Of a stretch of 64,000 nt of DNA, positions 9,600 through 18,865 are shown piece after piece. The position numbers and the translations under genes were made by a program. The stretch is from Bacteroides sp. (GTDB lineage Bacteria; Bacteroidota; Bacteroidia; Bacteroidales; Muribaculaceae): assembly GCA_014801955.1 (NCBI GenBank), contig JAAVDE010000012.1:106889-170888 (forward strand), given 5' to 3'. Position 1 is the first letter of the stretch. The number at the start of each line of letters is the position of its first letter. The notes under the pieces are model-generated. The model saw only the letters and a program-made list of their open reading frames with translations. It made no database searches and was not told the origin of the DNA.

Positions 9600-10952
9600 T
9601 CATAGCAATCCTGCCATATATAACGGCAAATAAACGATTCCGTCCTTCACCTCGAGGTCCTTCGAATGCAAAACATAAGACCGGCCTATGTAGCTATGAA
9701 ATTTTCGGGCATACTTTTCCAATGAGGTCAGCGTGTACCTGCCGGTTGATTTAACCTCAATCGGACAGATATTGTGGCGGCTGGTTACTTCTTCCTTGCG
9801 TATGAGAAAGTCGATTTCCATTCGGTCATCGGCACTATCGCGCGATGAGCAAGTATAGTAGAAGAGCGGATGCCCTGCCGAACGCAACAATTGCGCCACG
9901 AGATTCTCAACCAACATACCCTTGTTAAATTCAAGTTTCCCCCGAAGGATTTTCTCATAGATTCCGCCCTGCTCCAGCTCGCCGGCGCCAAATGCCATCG
10001 ACACCAGCAACCCTGTGTCAGCCATAAACAGCTTGACCTTCGAATCATCCTTATTCAAAGCCAGGCCGACGGAGGGTTCGGTCGTATTGTAGCAAAAGTT
10101 AACGACGCGGCTCTCGTCGAGCCAGAACATCGGCTCGAGAAAGTCTTTCATCCTGGCACTTGCTTTAATTTTCGCAGGGCGAAAACGCTTTTCATGTTGC
10201 TGCAACATTCCGGGAATATTGTCGAACACCATTGTAACCTTCGGCGCCGAACGGCCTGCATATTTGCTGATATCATTGCGATACAGCGCCAGAATACTCC
10301 GCTTAATCGCGTCTACGTCTCTCATGTCCTTGCGTTCAACGAAACTCTCAACGGCCTGAGGCATACCGCCAACGAGCAGATAGGTGCGCAAGATTTCCAT
10401 CATCCGGCGATGGAGTCCCTGACCCAACGGAGATTGAGACTTGTATTGCGTTCTGACATAGTCAAACAGCATCTCCTCGCCGACAGCCCACATAAATTCC
10501 TCCAAATCCATTGGATACATGTTCATCCGAATCTCCTCGCTTGGAATAACTATATCCTTAACATTATGGTTTATGCTGACCAACGACCCGGTTTCAATAT
10601 AGTCATAGCGACCGTCATTAACAAGATATTTTATGGCGGCTCTGGCTTTTGGATACATCTGAACCTCGTCAAAGATAATCAAGGACTCCCTCGGATAGAG
10701 TCGAACCCCGGTATATAGGCTTAGCCTCATGAAAAAAGCGTCGAGGTCAGTAAGATAGCGTTCAAAAAGTTCGGTTATCCCGGTATCCACATTGTTAAAA
10801 TCAATCAGAATAAACGATTTATATTCTTTTTGACCGAACTCCCGAACTATCCAGCTTTTGCCGATACGACGCGCGCCGTCGACCAGCAACGCGCTGCGAC
10901 CGCCCCACTGCTGCTTCCACTGCAGCATCTTATTGTAAATCTTTCTCTTCAT
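9600..10952 (-). CDS. AAA-type ATPase with DUF4143-like C-terminal domain
   Basis: 450 residues. Residues 1-170 form an AAA_14-type P-loop ATPase (LLVDGARRIGKSWIVREFGQ; Walker B in SLIIFDEVQMYPKARAA). The C-terminal third contains the nuclease-like DUF4143 region (EIDFLIRKEEVTSRHNICPIEV, with the E...D...E-x-K spacing seen in PD-(D/E)XK-like folds). These ATPases are very common and highly variable in gut Bacteroidales, and their cellular role is unknown. Codon use is more AT-rich than the neighbours, as is typical for this mobile-looking family. Its upstream region carries a direct repeat and a stem-loop right up to the start codon. Confidence 0.85.
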   Translation of the reverse strand: MKRKIYNKMLQWKQQWGGRSALLVDGARRIGKSWIVREFGQKEYKSFILIDFNNVDTGITELFERYLTDLDAFFMRLSLYTGVRLYPRESLIIFDEVQMYPKARAAIKYLVNDGRYDYIETGSLVSINHNVKDIVIPSEEIRMNMYPMDLEEFMWAVGEEMLFDYVRTQYKSQSPLGQGLHRRMMEILRTYLLVGGMPQAVESFVERKDMRDVDAIKRSILALYRNDISKYAGRSAPKVTMVFDNIPGMLQQHEKRFRPAKIKASARMKDFLEPMFWLDESRVVNFCYNTTEPSVGLALNKDDSKVKLFMADTGLLVSMAFGAGELEQGGIYEKILRGKLEFNKGMLVENLVAQLLRSAGHPLFYYTCSSRDSADDRMEIDFLIRKEEVTSRHNICPIEVKSTGRYTLTSLEKYARKFHSYIGRSYVLHSKDLEVKDGIVYLPLYMAGLL

Positions 10953-10959
10953 GTGTTAT

Positions 10960-11008
10960 CACCACGTTTTCAAGGGTTAGCGCAGGTGGCTAACACCACG
11001 TTTTCAAG
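10960..11008 (-). repeat. 15-bp direct repeat pair flanking a stem-loop, upstream of the ATPase gene
   Basis: CTTGAAAACGTGGTG occurs twice on the minus strand, at 11008-10994 and 10974-10960. Between them lie GTTAGC (10976-10981) and GCTAAC (10989-10994), a perfect six-base stem with a seven-base loop. The proximal repeat ends eight bases before the ATG, over the ribosome-binding region. Whether it is an RNA control element, a protein-binding site or a recombination site cannot be decided from sequence. Confidence 0.7.
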
Positions 11009-11105
11009 CTCAAAGGTAGGTATTTTCATTAACGTCACCAAATTTTTGGGGCGGTTTTTTAACAGGCAGGCAACAGGTGGGTTTTGTCGTTTGGGGGGAA
11101 TTTTG

Positions 11106-11113
11106 TAGATTTG
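11106..11113 (+). promoter_or_regulatory. -7 promoter box of lgt
   Basis: TAGATTTG followed by C, 26 bases before the lgt ATG at 11140. Confidence 0.6.
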
Positions 11114-11139
11114 CGGGCGGAAAACTACGATTATTATAT

Positions 11140-12192
11140 ATGGTACTGTCGTTTATAACGTGGACTGTGAGGCCGGAGGTGTTTCAGGTCGACAGTCTGA
11201 ATCTGACGCCCAACGTTTTGACTTTGGGCATTTTACTGTGCGTTGCGTGGCTGATTATCGACCGCGTGCTTGACCGCAAGCGCTCTGAAAAGGACTGGAG
11301 CGGAACGCTCATGGCCGGGCTTATCGGCCTGGGGCTGGCCTATCTGCGCGCCAACAATCCGGAGGGTCTGACGGTCGGGCCGATAGCCGTTCGCTGGTAT
11401 GGAATGATGTTTCTTATCGGTTTCATTATCGGCTATCGCATTATTTGGCACATGTTTCGCCACGAAGGCGCCCCGGAGAGCTGGCTGCCGACGCTGCTGA
11501 TCTACGTTGCCGTGGCAACCATCGTCGGCGCCCGACTGGGCCATGTATTTTTCTATGAGTGGGACTACTACAGCGCCCATCCCGAAAAAATCATCGCCTT
11601 TTGGGAGGGTGGACTGGCGAGCCACGGCGGCACTATTGCCATCATCATTGCCATTCTGATTTATTCGCGCTCGGTAACGAAGCGTTCATCGCTGTGGACG
11701 TTTGACCGCCTGGTGGTTGCGATTGCGCTGGTCGGCTGTCTGATTCGCCTGGGCAACCTGTTTAACTCCGAAATTTTCGGAACGGCAACTACCCTTCCCT
11801 GGGGCTTCAAATATCCGCTGTCGCGCGAATGGCAGATGCTCTATGCGCCGACCGACTCGGCCTGCCATCCCACTCAGATTTATGAGGCGCTGGCATATCT
11901 GACGCTGTTTGTGGTGTTGATGTGGATGTATTGGAAAAAGAACGCACAGGAACGTCCGGGTCTGATTTTCGGAGTGTTTCTGATTGGCATTTTCCTGCCC
12001 CGCCTGCTGATTGAGTTCGTCAAGAACCCGCAGGAGGAATTTGAACGCGCAATGACCCTGAACATGGGGCAGCTTCTGAGCGTTCCGTTCATACTGGCCG
12101 GCATTTTGCTGGTTTACTATGCAATGACCCACCCGCGCCTGCACCTAACGTTTCCCAACAAATTTCCCGACGAGAACAAACCCGCGAAATGA
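11140..12192 (+). CDS. lgt: Prolipoprotein diacylglyceryl transferase
   Basis: 350 residues from the ATG at 11140, the first after the promoter. About seven membrane segments are visible. The Lgt signature is present as GARLGHVFFYEWDYY, followed by WEGGLASHGG, and the C-terminal part contains RLLIEFVKNPQEEFE as in other Lgt proteins. It transfers diacylglycerol from phosphatidylglycerol to the lipobox cysteine of exported prolipoproteins, so it serves the many lipoproteins of this organism, including several in this window. Its stop overlaps the next gene by four bases (ATGA). Confidence 0.97.
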   Translation: MVLSFITWTVRPEVFQVDSLNLTPNVLTLGILLCVAWLIIDRVLDRKRSEKDWSGTLMAGLIGLGLAYLRANNPEGLTVGPIAVRWYGMMFLIGFIIGYRIIWHMFRHEGAPESWLPTLLIYVAVATIVGARLGHVFFYEWDYYSAHPEKIIAFWEGGLASHGGTIAIIIAILIYSRSVTKRSSLWTFDRLVVAIALVGCLIRLGNLFNSEIFGTATTLPWGFKYPLSREWQMLYAPTDSACHPTQIYEALAYLTLFVVLMWMYWKKNAQERPGLIFGVFLIGIFLPRLLIEFVKNPQEEFERAMTLNMGQLLSVPFILAGILLVYYAMTHPRLHLTFPNKFPDENKPAK

Positions 12193-13391
12193 CCTACGAA
12201 CTACTGTTGACCCCCGCCGAAATCTGCGCCTGGACCCTCGGAGCCCTGGCGCTGATTGCCTCGCTGTGGCTGCTGACCGCCTACCGCTCGCGCATTGCCG
12301 GAGTCGGCGCGGCCATCCGGCGCCAGACCGCCCAAGCCTTCAATCCGTCGCCCAAGCCGGAGCCGCCGGCGGTTTCGATCGTTATCGTCGCCGGCGACCA
12401 TGCCGAAGCGCTCGAAACCCTTTTAGGCAAGATTTTCGGCCAGGAATATCCGTCGCCGATGGAGGTAGTGGTCGTTAACGACGGCAAGAGCGACGAAATC
12501 AAAGACGTTATTACCCGCATCCGCCACCTGGAGCACCGCGATAACCTTTTTCTGACCTTCATTCCCGAAAATCTGCGCAACGTCAGCCGCCGCAAGCTGG
12601 CGCTGACGCTCGGCGTCAAGGCCGCCCATAACCCCGTAATCGTTGCGCTGACCGAGGAATCGAAGCTCTACTCAACGCAGTGGCTGATGAGAATGGTTCA
12701 GCCCTTCATGCGCCCCGAAATCGAGGTCGTTATCGGCAGCGCGCTCCCCGCAACCAAGTTCGACACGGGCTTCGGCCGCCGCTACCGCTCGTTTACCCAC
12801 GGCCACGACGCCGCCATCTGGCTCTCATCGGCCCTACGCGGCAAAGCCTGGCGCGGCCACCGCGCCAACATGGCCTTCCGCACCGAGAGCTTTTTCAGCA
12901 GCGGCGCAATGTCGGGCGCGCTGAACCTGCGCAACGGCGACGACGACATTTTCATTTCCAAGCTCGCCCGCCGCGACAACACGGAGGTCGTTTGCGCCGC
13001 CCAGGCCGCCGTTCGCTACGCCCACCCCACCTCGCGCCAGCAGTTCCGCCGCGAGCGCCCGGCGCGCTTCTTCACCCAGCGGTCGCTGCGCGTTCCGCGC
13101 CTGTTTTTCGGCGCGTCGAGCCTTGCGGCCTGGACCCTGCTGCTGGCCTCGGCCGGAGCGGTTGCCCTCGGCATTTATCTGCAAGACTGGGTAATTTCCG
13201 GCATAACCGCCGCACTTTTTATCCTTTCAGTTGTTATACTATCTCTAACCTGGCGCTCAACGCTCAAAGCCTTGCGCTGCCGGCCCGCGGCCCTGGGCGT
13301 GTTCCCGATGATGCTGCGCCGCCCGCTGACCAACGCAATCCACCGGCTGCGAGCCCGCCGCAACAGAAAAGACTACTACACCTGGGCCTAA
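12189..13391 (+). CDS. Membrane-associated glycosyltransferase, GT2-like
   Basis: 400 residues: an N-terminal membrane segment (residues ~10-30), a GT-A domain and two C-terminal membrane segments. VSIVIVAGDHAEALETLL and VVVVNDGKSDE match the GT2 nucleotide-binding start. At the place of the metal-binding DxD the sequence reads LTEESKLYS, while a later acidic site (NGDDDIFISKL) and QFRRERPARFF (position of QxxRW) are kept. Donor and acceptor are unknown. Translationally coupled to lgt; homologues with the same topology usually build cell-surface glycans. Confidence 0.8.
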   Translation: MTYELLLTPAEICAWTLGALALIASLWLLTAYRSRIAGVGAAIRRQTAQAFNPSPKPEPPAVSIVIVAGDHAEALETLLGKIFGQEYPSPMEVVVVNDGKSDEIKDVITRIRHLEHRDNLFLTFIPENLRNVSRRKLALTLGVKAAHNPVIVALTEESKLYSTQWLMRMVQPFMRPEIEVVIGSALPATKFDTGFGRRYRSFTHGHDAAIWLSSALRGKAWRGHRANMAFRTESFFSSGAMSGALNLRNGDDDIFISKLARRDNTEVVCAAQAAVRYAHPTSRQQFRRERPARFFTQRSLRVPRLFFGASSLAAWTLLLASAGAVALGIYLQDWVISGITAALFILSVVILSLTWRSTLKALRCRPAALGVFPMMLRRPLTNAIHRLRARRNRKDYYTWA

Positions 13392-13411
13392 CAACTGACC
13401 TCATTTTATTT

Positions 13412-14359
13412 ATGAAAAAATTTCTGCTCATCACATTAACCGCCGCCATTGCCGCAACCGCGGCCGCCGAAGTGCAACCCATTCCTTTCGGCAACATGAA
13501 CCAATGGGTTACCCGCAACATCAAGGAATCAAGCCTCATCGGAGGCAAAACGAAGCAGGTCTATGAAATCGCACCTACCAAGACCATCGACGGCGCCATC
13601 CCCTACGTTAACCAGGGAGGCTCACCCTGGGCAACGAGCAACGTTTATGCAAAAGTGGCCGGCGTCGTTAAGACCTCGAACTCGGTTTATCCCGGCGACC
13701 ACCCCGGCAACGGCAAGTGCGCACGCCTGACAACGCGCCTGGAGAACTGCAAGGTGCTCGGCCTGGTCAACATCGAAGTCCTCGTCAGCGGCTCGATTTT
13801 CCTGGGCCAGTTCGAGGAGCCGATCGCCAACACCTCCAACCCCTACAGCAAGTTCGAAATGGGCATGCCCTACACCAAACGCCCCAAAGCCCTGGTGCTC
13901 GACCTGAAAGTCATTGACCCCGGAACCGGAATCATTACCCACGCGACCACCGGCTCCAAAAAGACCAAGAAGGGCCAGGACAGCGCCGACATCTTCGTCT
14001 ATCTTCAGCGCCGCTGGGAAGACGCCGACGGCAACATCCACGCCAAGCGCGTCGGCACCGCCCGCGAGCGCTTCGTCGGCAACCGCGACTGGCAGACCGG
14101 CTACCGCATTCCCATTACCTACGGCGACGCCTCGGCCAAGCCCGGCTATAAGAGCTACATGAAGCTGCTCAACGGCGAAAACGCCTACTACGCCAAGAAC
14201 TCCAAAGGCAAGCTCGTTCCCGTTCAGGAAGAGGGCTGGGACAGCCCCGACGCAACGCCGACCCACATGATTCTGATGTGTTCGGCCGGCAGCGGAGTGG
14301 CCTACGAAGGTCAGCTCGGCATGGAACTCTGGGTCGACAATATCGGCATGGAGTTTTGA
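13412..14359 (+). CDS. PCMD-domain secreted protein
   Basis: 315 residues from the ATG at 13412 with the signal peptide MKKFLLITLTAAIAATAAA. A longer in-frame reading upstream is only a shadow of the glycosyltransferase gene. The pattern YPGDHPGNGKCARLTTRLEN followed by SGSIFLGQF matches the putative carbohydrate metabolism domain (PCMD), a jelly-roll module common in Bacteroidales surface proteins near glycan-use genes. No catalytic residues can be named. It follows the GT2 gene by 20 bases. The last residues are WVDNIGMEF; no cell-anchor tail is seen. Confidence 0.75.
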   Translation: MKKFLLITLTAAIAATAAAEVQPIPFGNMNQWVTRNIKESSLIGGKTKQVYEIAPTKTIDGAIPYVNQGGSPWATSNVYAKVAGVVKTSNSVYPGDHPGNGKCARLTTRLENCKVLGLVNIEVLVSGSIFLGQFEEPIANTSNPYSKFEMGMPYTKRPKALVLDLKVIDPGTGIITHATTGSKKTKKGQDSADIFVYLQRRWEDADGNIHAKRVGTARERFVGNRDWQTGYRIPITYGDASAKPGYKSYMKLLNGENAYYAKNSKGKLVPVQEEGWDSPDATPTHMILMCSAGSGVAYEGQLGMELWVDNIGMEF

Positions 14360-14377
14360 CCCTCCGAAAAAAATTAC

Positions 14378-14385
14378 TAACTTTG
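14378..14385 (+). promoter_or_regulatory. -7 promoter box of topA
   Basis: TAACTTTG followed by C; the topA ATG is 45 bases downstream. Confidence 0.65.
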
Positions 14386-14430
14386 CATCCCCGAATAACC
14401 TAAATTTCAGCTTAACGCACGTCTTTTCTA

Positions 14431-16767
14431 ATGGCATCAAATCTCGTAATAGTCGAATCTCCCGCAAAAGCCAAAACCATCGAAAAATTCCTTGGACCCG
14501 ATTTCCAAGTGCTGTCGAGCAAAGGCCACATCCGCGACCTGGCAAAGAAAAGTTTTTCTGAAACCTCAGGCTCCGGTCTACGCGACTTCACTCCCAACTA
14601 TGAGATTCCTGAGGATAAAAAGGAACAGGTGCGCCAGCTGAAAGCAGCCGCCAAGAAGGCCGACATGGTCTGGCTCGCGTCCGATGAAGACCGCGAGGGA
14701 GAAGCCATTGCCTGGCACCTCTATGAGGTTCTCGGACTCAAGCCCGAAAAAACGCGCCGCATCGTTTTCCACGAAATCACCAAGGAGGCGATTCTCAACG
14801 CAATCAAAAATCCGCGCTCTATCGACCTCAACCTGGTCAACGCCCAGCAGGCGCGCCGCGTGCTGGACCGCATTGTGGGTTTCGAACTGAGCCCGGTTCT
14901 ATGGCGCAAAATCAAGCCTGCCCTCTCGGCCGGACGCGTTCAGAGCGCGGTTGTTCGCCTGATCGTTGACCGCGAAAAGGAAATCCGCGACTTCGTTCCC
15001 GAAGAATACTGGCGCGTCAACGCCGCCTTCGCCACTCCCGCCGGCGAACGCTTCAGCGCCGCCCTGAGCCGCCGCCTCGACACCCGCGAAAGCGCCGAAG
15101 AGTTCCTCAAAGCCTGCGCCGGAGCGTCGTTCAAGGCCGCCCGCGTTGAAACCAAGCCGGTGAAACGCTCGCCCGCGCCGCCCTTTACCACCTCAACCCT
15201 CCAGCAGGAAGCATCGCGCAAGCTCGGCTTCCCGGTCACGCTGACAATGCGCATCGCCCAGGACCTCTACGAAGCCGGTCACATAACCTACATGCGAACC
15301 GACTCGCTCAACCTCTCGGAGTTCGCGATTAAGGCCATCAGCCAAACCGTTACCGAGAAGTTCGGCTCGAAATACCTGAAAGTGCGCCACTACCACACCT
15401 CATCCAAAGGCGCCCAGGAAGCCCACGAAGCTATCCGCCCGACCTATATCGACAAAGAAACCATCAACGGCAGCGACCGCGAGCAAAAGCTCTATCGCCT
15501 CATCCGCGAACGCGCAATTGCCTCGCAGATGGCCGATATGGAAATGGACCGCACGACCGTTGACATTGAAATCTCCGACCGCCCCGAGCATTTCTCGGCC
15601 CAGGGCGACGTTATTCGCTTCGACGGCTATCGACGCGTTTACCAGGAGGAATCCGACGACCCGACGGCAAACGCCGGCTCCGACTCCTTCCTGCCCGCCA
15701 TTGCCAACGGCGACATTCTCGCGCCGGCCGGCATAACCGCCACCGAGCGCCGCACAACCCACCCCGTGCGCTACTCCGAAGCCACCATGATTAAGAAAAT
15801 GGAAGAGCTCGGAATAGGCCGCCCGTCGACCTACGCGCCGACCATTTCAACCATCCAGCAGCGCGAATACGTTACCCGCGGCGAAACCCCGGCCGAGAAA
15901 ATCAGCTTCACGGTTCTCAGCCTCAATCCCGCCAACGGAAAAGTCACCGCAACGACCGAGAGCGAAAACACCGGCGGCGACCGCGGCAAACTCGTTCCGA
16001 CCGATACCGGCGTCGTTGTCAACGACTTCCTGGCCGAATACTTCCCCGACATTCTCGACTATAACTTCACTGCTTCGGTTGAAGAAAAATTCGACGAAAT
16101 CGCCGAAGGCAAATCCGAATGGCATGCCGAAATCGGCGACTTCTACGACCGCTTCCACCCCGAGGTCGAAGCCGCGCTCAACGTCCGCCTCGAACACAAG
16201 GTCGGCGAGCGCGTTCTCGGAACCGACCCCGATAGCGGCAAACCGGTCAGCGTTAAAATCGGCCGCTTCGGCCCCCTGGTTCAGATCGGCGACGCCGAAA
16301 GCGACGAAAAGCCTCGCTTCGCCTCTCTGCTCAAAGGCCAGTCGCTGGCAACGATAACCCTCGAGGAAGCCCTCGGCCTCTTCGCGTTCCCGCGCATTCT
16401 CGGCGAATTTGAAGGTTCCGACGTCAGCGTTGCCATCGGCCGCTTCGGCCCCTATGTCAAACACGACAAAAAATTCGTTTCCATCCCCAAGGAGCTCACC
16501 CCCGAAGAGGTCACCCTCGAGCAGGCAATCGAGCTCATTGAGCAGAAACGCACCGATGAAGCCAACCGCGAGCTGAAAACCTTCAGCGAGGAACCCGACC
16601 TGAAGATTCTCAACGGACGCTACGGCCCCTATATCAGCTTCAACAAGTCGAACTACAAGATTCCCAAAACCGTTGCCGACCCCGCGGCGCTGACGCTCGA
16701 AGAATGTCGGGAAATAATCGCCAACCAGCCTGCAACGAAAGCTAAACGAACAGCCCGCAAAAAATGA
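14431..16767 (+). CDS. topA: DNA topoisomerase I
   Basis: 778 residues. The N-terminal Toprim domain is recognisable (VIVESPAKAKTIEKFLG; DEDREGEAIAWHL), and the catalytic tyrosine lies in ITYMRTDSLNLS near residue 287. Instead of zinc fingers the C-terminus carries three glycine-rich repeats (KIGRFGPLVQIG, AIGRFGPYVKHD, LNGRYGPYISFN), as in other Bacteroidota TopA proteins. It relaxes negative supercoils by single-strand passage. The stop overlaps the start of the pseudouridine synthase gene (ATGA at 16764-16767). Confidence 0.98.
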   Translation: MASNLVIVESPAKAKTIEKFLGPDFQVLSSKGHIRDLAKKSFSETSGSGLRDFTPNYEIPEDKKEQVRQLKAAAKKADMVWLASDEDREGEAIAWHLYEVLGLKPEKTRRIVFHEITKEAILNAIKNPRSIDLNLVNAQQARRVLDRIVGFELSPVLWRKIKPALSAGRVQSAVVRLIVDREKEIRDFVPEEYWRVNAAFATPAGERFSAALSRRLDTRESAEEFLKACAGASFKAARVETKPVKRSPAPPFTTSTLQQEASRKLGFPVTLTMRIAQDLYEAGHITYMRTDSLNLSEFAIKAISQTVTEKFGSKYLKVRHYHTSSKGAQEAHEAIRPTYIDKETINGSDREQKLYRLIRERAIASQMADMEMDRTTVDIEISDRPEHFSAQGDVIRFDGYRRVYQEESDDPTANAGSDSFLPAIANGDILAPAGITATERRTTHPVRYSEATMIKKMEELGIGRPSTYAPTISTIQQREYVTRGETPAEKISFTVLSLNPANGKVTATTESENTGGDRGKLVPTDTGVVVNDFLAEYFPDILDYNFTASVEEKFDEIAEGKSEWHAEIGDFYDRFHPEVEAALNVRLEHKVGERVLGTDPDSGKPVSVKIGRFGPLVQIGDAESDEKPRFASLLKGQSLATITLEEALGLFAFPRILGEFEGSDVSVAIGRFGPYVKHDKKFVSIPKELTPEEVTLEQAIELIEQKRTDEANRELKTFSEEPDLKILNGRYGPYISFNKSNYKIPKTVADPAALTLEECREIIANQPATKAKRTARKK

Positions 16768-17672
16768 AATTTCCCGCCCCGGTCCGCCCTGACAAAATAA
16801 TGTCGTTCACCGTTGATGAAAACGCCGGTGAACTCCGCCTGATTGACTTTCTCGCCGAAAAGCTGCCGCAGTGCAAGCGCACCGGCCTGAAGCAGATGCT
16901 GGCCCACCGCCAGGTAAAAGTTGCCGGCAACATAGTTTCGCAGGCAACGCGCCCGCTCGCCGGCGGCGAGGAAGTAATGGTTAACCTCACGCGCGAATTT
17001 CGCGAGTTCTACCATCGGCGCCTGCGCATCGTTCACGAAGACGACCACATCATCGTTATCCACAAAGGCTACGGACTGCTGTCGATGGCCGACGACTCCG
17101 CCCGCAACGTCGAAACCGCCTACTCCATTCTGCGCGACTATCTGAAAAAGGAGCATCCGTCGAACAAGCTCTTCATCGTTCACCGCCTGGACCGCGACAC
17201 CTCCGGCCTGATGCTCTTCGCAAAGACCATCGAAGCCAAGGAAACGCTGCAACATAACTGGAACAACATGGTTTTGGAGCGCAAGTATCTCTGCGTCGTC
17301 GAGGGCACGCCCGACCCGGCCGAAGGCACCGTTCGCAGCTATCTATGCGAGAACTCGCGCCACGAGGTCTACTCTACGCCCGACGAATCCAAGGGGGGCA
17401 AGCTCGCCGTCACCCGCTATCGGACGCTTTCGACCAGAGGCAACTACTCGCTGGTGGAATGTGAACTCGACACCGGGCGCAAGAATCAGATTCGCGTCCA
17501 CATGAAGCAGCTCGGCACCCCCATCAGCGGCGACCGCCGCTACGGAGGCTCGCCCTCGCAGATTCACCGCATGGCGCTCCACGCCCAGACCCTCAAGTTC
17601 ATCCACCCCGAAACGCGCCGGCCCCTGGCCTTCACGACCCCCGTTCCCGACTCTTTCCGCCGGTTGATTTAA
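16764..17672 (+). CDS. RluA-family pseudouridine synthase
   Basis: 302 residues with an N-terminal S4 RNA-binding domain (LIDFLAEKLPQCKRTGLKQ) and the RluA catalytic motif VHRLDRDTSGLMLFAKT, with the catalytic Asp near residue 142. It converts specific uridines in rRNA or tRNA to pseudouridine; the site cannot be told. The start chosen overlaps topA by four bases; an ATG at 16801 (MSFTVDENAG) is a possible alternative. The 3' end converges on the tolC-like gene 10 bases away. Confidence 0.93.
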   Translation: MKFPAPVRPDKIMSFTVDENAGELRLIDFLAEKLPQCKRTGLKQMLAHRQVKVAGNIVSQATRPLAGGEEVMVNLTREFREFYHRRLRIVHEDDHIIVIHKGYGLLSMADDSARNVETAYSILRDYLKKEHPSNKLFIVHRLDRDTSGLMLFAKTIEAKETLQHNWNNMVLERKYLCVVEGTPDPAEGTVRSYLCENSRHEVYSTPDESKGGKLAVTRYRTLSTRGNYSLVECELDTGRKNQIRVHMKQLGTPISGDRRYGGSPSQIHRMALHAQTLKFIHPETRRPLAFTTPVPDSFRRLI

Positions 17673-17682
17673 CCGGCGGCGG

Positions 17683-18840
17683 TTACATCAGCGGAAGCGT
17701 CTGAAGCAGGGTCTGATAGGTCTGTTCTGTCTGGAGATATTCCAGGCGGGCGCTGAGGTAGAAGTTCAGCTCACTGAAATATTCAATGTAGGTAACCGCA
17801 CCGCCGCGCAACGCCCGGTGGAGCAGGTCGGGATAGTTATGGCCGAACGCGAGGTCATAGTCGGCCAGCAGCTTCTTTGCGTCTTCGGCAGCTGAATGGC
17901 TGACAGTTATCTTCGACCGACGCTCGGCGGCGACATTGTCGGCCCGAAGACGCAGCACGGCAGCCTCCAATTGCGCAGCCGCGGCGCGCGGTTTGGCCGA
18001 GTATTGCGGCAGGCGCAGGCCCAGCGAAAAGCCATTATACATGACCGGCCCCTCTTTTTCCATTACATAGCCCACCGAAAAGCCAGGAAAGAGCCCCATG
18101 CGCTCGGCGCGGGCATCGAGGTCGGCAACGTTAGCCTGAGCGTTCATGGCTGCGGCCTCGAGATCGGTGTTGGCAAGGTAACTGCTGAGCGGCAACAGCT
18201 CCGCGGCGGGATATTCGCTCAGGTCGGCAACTCCGGCGGGCAGCTTGCCGCCGTTGAGAGCGGCAATGGAGCCGAGGGTCTCGGTGCGCGCGCGCAGCGC
18301 TTCGTTCAGCTGCTGCTTCATGGCAACTTCTTCGATTTCCAGCTTGCGATGGTCGAGTTCGGTGCTTTCGCCGCTCTCGAGGCTCAGGTGCATCGCGGTG
18401 TGGAGCGAATCGAGGTTCGCAACGATGGTCGACAGCATGTTGACGCGGCGATTGTCGCCCACGAGCTGACACAGCAGCGTGTGGGCCTCCAACTGCAGCG
18501 AGCGCTCGGCAGCATTGCCGGTCAGATACTGCGCGTAGGATGCCGCATTGATTGCACGGCGGCGCACTCCGTAGACTCCGGGCCAGTCAAAGGCCTGCGT
18601 AACCTCGAACTCGAGCTTCGTTACCTCGTCGGTCTTGTCGGGCCACTTATAGCCGAAACCGACTTCGGTAGCTTCGAGCCGGTTGTCGGCAATGCGGTTT
18701 TTGACTTCGGCAGCAGCCGAGACGCGCGTCGCGCGAATCTCGCGGTTGTTAGCAACGATTTCTGCAACGAATTTATCGACCGGCGACTGGGCGGCGGCCA
18801 TCATGGGAACACATAAAAGAATCAGGCGTTTCAGTTTCAT
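17683..18840 (-). CDS. TolC-family outer-membrane efflux protein (CzcC-like)
   Basis: 385 residues from the ATG at 18840, giving a short signal sequence (MKLKRLILLCVPMMAAAQ). The rest is alpha-helical with the two OEP-type repeats expected of a TolC barrel/tunnel subunit. It follows the RND pump gene by 25 bases, so it is the outer-membrane channel of the efflux system. An in-frame start 29 codons upstream lies inside the pump gene and was not chosen. The substrate is inferred to be a divalent or monovalent metal from its partners. Confidence 0.85.
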   Translation of the reverse strand: MKLKRLILLCVPMMAAAQSPVDKFVAEIVANNREIRATRVSAAAEVKNRIADNRLEATEVGFGYKWPDKTDEVTKLEFEVTQAFDWPGVYGVRRRAINAASYAQYLTGNAAERSLQLEAHTLLCQLVGDNRRVNMLSTIVANLDSLHTAMHLSLESGESTELDHRKLEIEEVAMKQQLNEALRARTETLGSIAALNGGKLPAGVADLSEYPAAELLPLSSYLANTDLEAAAMNAQANVADLDARAERMGLFPGFSVGYVMEKEGPVMYNGFSLGLRLPQYSAKPRAAAAQLEAAVLRLRADNVAAERRSKITVSHSAAEDAKKLLADYDLAFGHNYPDLLHRALRGGAVTYIEYFSELNFYLSARLEYLQTEQTYQTLLQTLPLM

Positions 18841-18865
18841 GGGTGCAAAGTTCGGAAGAAAATCG

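Noticed and set aside
12680..13411. Long N-terminal extension of the PCMD protein
   Set aside because: The sequence is the off-frame shadow of the glycosyltransferase gene (Arg/Pro/His-rich), and a proper signal peptide starts at 13412.
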